A stretch of 41,723 nucleotides of DNA from positions 1-41,723 of the forward strand of contig CAIOJL010000030.1 in NCBI GenBank assembly GCA_903858595.1, in the 5' to 3' direction. The notes under the pieces were generated by a model. That model searched no databases, had not been told where the DNA came from, and was given only the letters and a program-made list of their open reading frames with translations. A program made the translations under genes and the position numbers. The stretch comes from an uncultured Spartobacteria bacterium. GTDB lineage: Bacteria; Verrucomicrobiota; Verrucomicrobiia; Chthoniobacterales; UBA6821. This document shows positions 38,401-41,723 of this stretch, one piece after another; positions within the stretch are counted from its first letter, which is position 1, and each line of letters starts with the position of its first letter.

Positions 38401-41087
38401 GGGCGCGCGAGCACAACCTGAAAAATATCTCCATCGATATCCCGCGTGATGAGATGATCGTCGTGACCGGACTAAGTGGCAGCGGTAAGTCGACCCTCGC
38501 CTTCGATATTCTTTTCGCGGAAGGGCAGCGGCGTTTCCTAGACAGCATGTCCCCGTATGCCCGTCAGTTCGTCGAGCAACTCGAGAAGCCCGATGTCGAC
38601 CGAATCGAAGGCCTGCCACCAAGCGTGGCGATCGAGCAGCGGATCACCCGGGGTGGAGGCAAGTCGACCGTCGCCACCGTCACCGAGATCCACCAGTTCC
38701 TAAGACTCCTTTACTCAAAGCTCGGAACCCAGCATTGCCCCGACTGCAATGTCGCCGTCCAGAAGAGCTCACTCACCGCCGTGGCCACGGAGCTTGAGGC
38801 CATGGCAAAAGACTCTCCGGTCCAACTCTTTGCCAATTTGATCCGGGGCCGCAAGGGATACCACACCGAGGTTGCCCGCTGGGCGGGTGACCATGGGTAT
38901 TCGATTCTGTTGGTCGATGGGGAACTTTTCGCCGTGGAGGATTTTGAGCCGCTGGAACGCTTCAAGGAACACAGCATCGATGTGCTAATCGGCACGATCG
39001 AGAAGGGAGCAAAGAAAGGGGTCCTGGATCTTGCCAAGCAGGCTCTTGAGATCGGCAAGGGAACCGCGAAAGCACGCCCAGTTCCTCCGGCTGAAAAATC
39101 ATCCAAAGCAAAAGCCACCAAGACGGCCAAGACAGCCAAGCCGAAGGTGAGCAAGAAAATCGCTAAAGCCTCCTCCGAGGAATTCCGAATCCTCAGCTCC
39201 GAGATGAACTGCCCAGATTGCGGACGATCCTTCGAGGAACTCGATCCCCGGCTCTTCTCCTTTAACTCCCCCCACGGATGGTGCGAACATTGCCGGGGAT
39301 TCGGGGAGGTCTGGAGCGAGATCCCCAAGGCCAAAGACTTTGACTCGCAGTTGGAAGCCGACTTGGCGGCGGAAAAATCCTTTGAAAACCGCGAGGAGGG
39401 CGAGACCCGCCCCTGCCCCGTCTGCCAGGGTGACCGCCTCAATCCCGTGGCCTGCGCCGTGCGGATCAACGGGGAGAGCATCGCCGGTTTCTCCGCTCGA
39501 TCCTCAAACGATGCCCTCACTCTCACGGGAAATTGGAACTTCAAGGGGCGCGATGAGATCGTCGCGCGGGATATCCTTCCGGAGATTCGCCAGCGACTGG
39601 AATTCCTGGGCCGTGTCGGCCTCGACTACCTGCAACTCCACCGCTCTGCCAAGACACTCAGCGGCGGAGAATCACAGCGCATCCGTCTCGCTGCCCAGCT
39701 TGGTTCGAATCTGCGCGGCGTCCTCTATGTCCTCGACGAACCGACCATCGGACTGCATCCCCGCGATAACGAGCGACTCCTGGACGCACTCGGGGAACTC
39801 ACCGCACAGGGCAATTCGTTGATCATCGTCGAACACGATGAGGAAACGATGCGCCGGGCCGATCGGATCATCGATCTCGGCCCCAAGGCCGGCAGCCACG
39901 GAGGGGAAATCATCGCCTTCGGCACCATGGATGAGGTGATGGCTAACGAGCGCTCACTGACCGGAAAGTTCCTACGCGAACCGCCCGTTCATCCGCTACG
40001 CGGATCGCGTCGCTCGATGAAGGATGTGGACGCATGGCTCGAACTCAAGGGCGCCAAGCGTCACAACCTCGACAACGTCGACGTCAGCTTCCCACTTCAA
40101 CGCCTCACCGCTATCAGCGGTATCAGCGGATCGGGCAAAAGCACCTTGCTGCGAGGTGTGCTCCTTCCTGCCGTAGAGGAATCCCTGGTTCGTACCGGCC
40201 GACGGAAGAAGAATGGCCCGCAATATTGGAAGTCGATCAGCGGAGTCCAGCACCTCTCGCAGGTGATCGAGGTCGACCAGTCTCCGATCGGTAAGACCTC
40301 CCGCTCGACCCCCGCCACCTACCTGAAGATCTTCGATGCCATCAGGACCCTCTACGCGGGTTTGCCGGACGCCCGGATGCGCGGTTACTCGGGAAGTCGC
40401 TTCTCTTTCAACAATCAGGGGGGGCGCTGCGACACCTGCGAGGGCCAAGGTGTCATCAAGCTGGAGATGAACTTCCTGCCTGCTTCCTACATGCCCTGTG
40501 AGGATTGCGGCGGAACCCGCTTCAACCGCCAGACCTTGGAAGTAAAGTACGACAGCAAGTCCATCGGTAACGTTCTCTCGATGACGGTCGAACAGGCCGC
40601 GGAGTTCTTTGCCGCCCATCCCAAGATCCGCAAGCCTTTGCAGCTCTTGGTTGAGACCGGCCTCGGTTATCTCAAGCTTGGACAGCCAAGCCCCACGCTC
40701 AGCGGTGGCGAGGCCCAGCGCATCAAACTCGTTACCCAGCTTGCCCGCGGAGGAGGAGGCACTGAACGCCCACGCATGGCCAAGCGGGGAGGCACACTCT
40801 ATATTCTGGAAGAGCCGACGATCGGACTGCATGCCGCCGATGTGGAACTTCTCCAGACGGTGCTCCATCGTCTTGTTGACGAGGGGCACACTGTGATCGT
40901 CGTGGAGCATCATCTGGATCTCGTGGCCGAGGCCGACTACATCATTGATGTCGGTCCGGAGGCTGGGCATCGGGGCGGTCAGATCGTGGCGACCGGAACT
41001 CCCGAGGAAGTAGCCAAGAGCAAGACCAGCAGAACAGCCCCGTTCCTCAAAGAGGTGCTTGGTCGCAAGGCGACCAAAGGGGTTTAG
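35475..41087 (+). CDS. uvrA: Excinuclease ABC subunit A, tandem double-length UvrA with four ABC ATPase domains
   Basis: 1870 aa, GTG start. Four Walker A motifs ([36 protein letters not shown]), four SGGE signatures, paired CxxC zinc modules in each half, UvrA motif [22 protein letters not shown] repeated as [22 protein letters not shown]. Confidence 0.97.
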   Translation: MPESPRIRLQGVTQNNLKGIDLDLPTGSLIVVTGPSGSGKSSLAFDTIYAEGQRRYVETFSPYTRQFLDRMDKPRATSIEGIPPAIAIEQSNSVKTTRSTVGTITEINDYLKLLMARTATASCPGCGRPVTPESPESVTSSLMASLSGRRMLVTFPVATRSEASEEETEATPLPRSPADFFTFLQGQGYLRIWIEGTIHRTDEPTQLTQLPAVVEVIQDRLAITQEERGRLTEAIETALRLGKDRVTLIDPESVEQFPHSSGWHCAHCDLDIRPPVPGLFSFNNPLGACPDCRGFGRVIGLDYDRVMPDRSLSIAGGVVKPFQSGQSRECQRDLLKACATADIDVHLPFEELPESDQRFVIEGEKGADLSGEELWQSGQWYGIDGFFKWMEKRTYKMHIRVFLSRYRAYRPCTTCKGGRFQPETLNFRLPLPGKPMTLPEIARTPVSRLSPLLRELPIAPGDAGATMLLDQIVSRLGYLESVGLGYLTLDRATKTLSGGEIERVNLTTCLGASLVNTLFVMDEPSVGLHPRDVGKLLEIMRALRDKGNTLIVVEHEEAVIRSADHIVDLGPGRGQEGGHLMFSGPLSELASSKESLTAAYLRGDKVIGVPKKRKKPKQWIEIKEIRHHNIEKLDVKFPLGVFCCVTGVSGSGKSSLVRDVLYRNLTSAAAEEGEAAGRCRSIKGGDELSDVVLVDQSPLARTPRSTPAVYLGVFDAIRELFGMEDEAIEAGMSPSAFSFNSGQGRCDRCSGLGFEKVEMQFLSDLFLRCPECEGKRYQERVLAIRHRGKSIHDVLEMTSREAISFFKGGSKSEAICAPLQILSDVGLDYLKLGQPLNVLSGGESQRLKLAARLASHEPGGALLIFDEPTTGLHIDDIAILLKAFERLVSEGNSIIVIEHNLDVIKTADWVIDIGPEAGDEGGELVVSGTPEEVAVAEDSHTGRYLREVLAGRPPLLLEKGLVRKQTPVSKSIQIHGAREHNLKNISIDIPRDEMIVVTGLSGSGKSTLAFDILFAEGQRRFLDSMSPYARQFVEQLEKPDVDRIEGLPPSVAIEQRITRGGGKSTVATVTEIHQFLRLLYSKLGTQHCPDCNVAVQKSSLTAVATELEAMAKDSPVQLFANLIRGRKGYHTEVARWAGDHGYSILLVDGELFAVEDFEPLERFKEHSIDVLIGTIEKGAKKGVLDLAKQALEIGKGTAKARPVPPAEKSSKAKATKTAKTAKPKVSKKIAKASSEEFRILSSEMNCPDCGRSFEELDPRLFSFNSPHGWCEHCRGFGEVWSEIPKAKDFDSQLEADLAAEKSFENREEGETRPCPVCQGDRLNPVACAVRINGESIAGFSARSSNDALTLTGNWNFKGRDEIVARDILPEIRQRLEFLGRVGLDYLQLHRSAKTLSGGESQRIRLAAQLGSNLRGVLYVLDEPTIGLHPRDNERLLDALGELTAQGNSLIIVEHDEETMRRADRIIDLGPKAGSHGGEIIAFGTMDEVMANERSLTGKFLREPPVHPLRGSRRSMKDVDAWLELKGAKRHNLDNVDVSFPLQRLTAISGISGSGKSTLLRGVLLPAVEESLVRTGRRKKNGPQYWKSISGVQHLSQVIEVDQSPIGKTSRSTPATYLKIFDAIRTLYAGLPDARMRGYSGSRFSFNNQGGRCDTCEGQGVIKLEMNFLPASYMPCEDCGGTRFNRQTLEVKYDSKSIGNVLSMTVEQAAEFFAAHPKIRKPLQLLVETGLGYLKLGQPSPTLSGGEAQRIKLVTQLARGGGGTERPRMAKRGGTLYILEEPTIGLHAADVELLQTVLHRLVDEGHTVIVVEHHLDLVAEADYIIDVGPEAGHRGGQIVATGTPEEVAKSKTSRTAPFLKEVLGRKATKGV

Positions 41088-41163
41088 GCTGTTAGGAGAA
41101 TCCAAAAAATCCTCTGGTAAGGGGATTTTCTCCACTTCAACCTTTCACTTTTCATTTGTCACT

Positions 41164-41211
41164 AAGCCATACCCTTCCGCTTGCATTGAAAGAAGGGGTG
41201 GGTTATGGCTT
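41164..41211 (+). repeat. Interrupted inverted repeat overlapping the 5' end of RNase P RNA
   Basis: AAGCCATA-CCCTTC (41164-41177) versus GAAGGG-gtgggt-TATGGCTT (41192-41211). Confidence 0.6.
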
Positions 41212-41628
41212 CTTTGTGGCGGTGGACGACCGCTGGGAGCAATCCTGGAGGAAAGTCCGGACACCACAAGGCAGCATACCGTGTAGAACACGCGGGAGGC
41301 AGGGGCGAAAGCCCCGGTCGACGGATAGTGTCACAGAGAATATACCGCCCTGGTCGCAAGATTGGGGTAAGGGTGAAAAGGCGGGGTAAGAGCCCACCGC
41401 CCCGAGGGTAACCGAGGGGGCATGAAAAACCCTATGCGGTGCAAGACAGAACAGGGGAAGAGGCAGCCGGCTTCGAGGCTTCACCATCGGTGAAGCGGGA
41501 CCCCGGGGAACGTCGCACTCGTCGCAAGACGGGCGGGGGTCCATGGTTCGCCGAGGATCCTTGAGAGAAATGGCCGTCCAAGCCGGGGTGACCCGGCCTG
41601 ACAGAATCCGGCTTATAGCCGTCACAAC
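41200..41628 (+). ncRNA. rnpB: RNase P RNA (class A)
   Basis: GGAGGAAAGTCCGGACACCACAAGGCAG (CR-I region), GGTAAGGGTGAAAAGGCGGGGTAAGAGCCCACCG, GTGCAAGACAGAACAGGGG, and 3' GAGAGAAATGGCCGTCC...CAGAATCCGGCTTATAG; ends inferred from P1 pairing. Confidence 0.95.
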
Positions 41629-41663
41629 TGGCGGGGGTGGGTCCGATTCCGTCCCCCGCCTCC
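41629..41663 (+). other. tRNA/tmRNA 3'-end-like hairpin downstream of rnpB
   Basis: TGGCGGGGGTGGGTCCGATTCCGTCCCCCGCCTCCACC resembles a T-arm/acceptor end (GGTTCGATTCC...CCTCCACC) but T-stem pairing is imperfect; GGCGGGGG/CCCCCGCC form an 8-bp stem. Confidence 0.35.
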
Positions 41664-41699
41664 ACCTCCTAGAGCCAGATAAACAAAGGCTCTAGAGGT
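41664..41699 (+). repeat. Inverted repeat/hairpin
   Basis: ACCTCcTAGAGCC - agataaacaaa - GGCTCTAGAGGT: 12-bp arms with one bulged C. Confidence 0.7.
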
Positions 41700-41701
41700 A
41701 G

Positions 41702-41723
41702 CGGACACCAAACGGACACCAAA
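41702..41723 (+). repeat. Tandem 11-bp direct repeat at the window edge
   Basis: CGGACACCAAA CGGACACCAAA; may continue beyond the window. Confidence 0.75.

Noticed and set aside
41094-41131. uvrA terminator hairpin (GGAGAATCC...GGATTTTCTCC)
   Set aside because: Stem needs a bulge and has no U-tract, so support is too weak to call it.
39996-41135. 379-aa minus-strand ORF opposite uvrA
   Set aside because: Antisense of the conserved UvrA C-terminal half; no motifs recognised.
41629-41663. Complete tRNA or tmRNA gene
   Set aside because: Only a 3'-end-like segment is present; there is no D-arm, anticodon arm or 5' acceptor strand upstream, because that sequence is RNase P RNA.
1-41723. CRISPR arrays or prophage modules
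   Set aside because: No regularly spaced repeats of CRISPR type and no phage structural or replication genes seen; only IS/att-like hints at the two window edges.

Overview
The window is dominated by a complete, tightly packed dcw (division and cell wall) cluster on the minus strand. In transcription order it runs mraZ-rsmH-ftsL-like-ftsI-murE-murF-mraY-murD-LysM protein-ftsW-murG-murC/murB fusion-ddl-ftsQ-ftsA-ftsZ (about 30086 down to 10681), followed closely by clpB and a small Smr-domain gene. Other genes on the left are gmd, fcl, an OsmC-like gene (+), rmuC, a membrane protein coupled to an N-acetylmuramoyl-L-alanine amidase, and an RRM RNA-binding protein (+). On the right are rho (-), a UPF0173-like hydrolase (-), malQ (+), an HU/IHF-like gene (+), a double-length tandem UvrA of 1870 aa (+) and an RNase P RNA gene (+). 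The left edge carries what looks like the 5' end of an IS1380-type transposase, and the right edge has a tRNA/tmRNA-3'-end-like hairpin plus an 11-bp tandem repeat. The MurC-MurB fusion, divergent FtsZ and double UvrA suggest a PVC-superphylum bacterium, probably Verrucomicrobiota; this is inference. The most interesting observations are: (1) an FtsZ with altered nucleotide-binding and T7-loop motifs but a canonical C-terminal peptide; (2) four exactly 10-bp-spaced AGTGG boxes upstream of mraZ, a likely MraZ operator; (3) the tandem UvrA with a Lys/Ala-rich insert and two divergent ATPase motifs; (4) a Rho with a long R/G/Q/N-rich disordered N-terminus; (5) a LysM membrane protein embedded in the dcw cluster; and (6) an inverted repeat that could compete with the RNase P RNA P1 helix. 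No CRISPR array, complete tRNA or prophage was seen. All calls come from reading the sequence; no database search was run.
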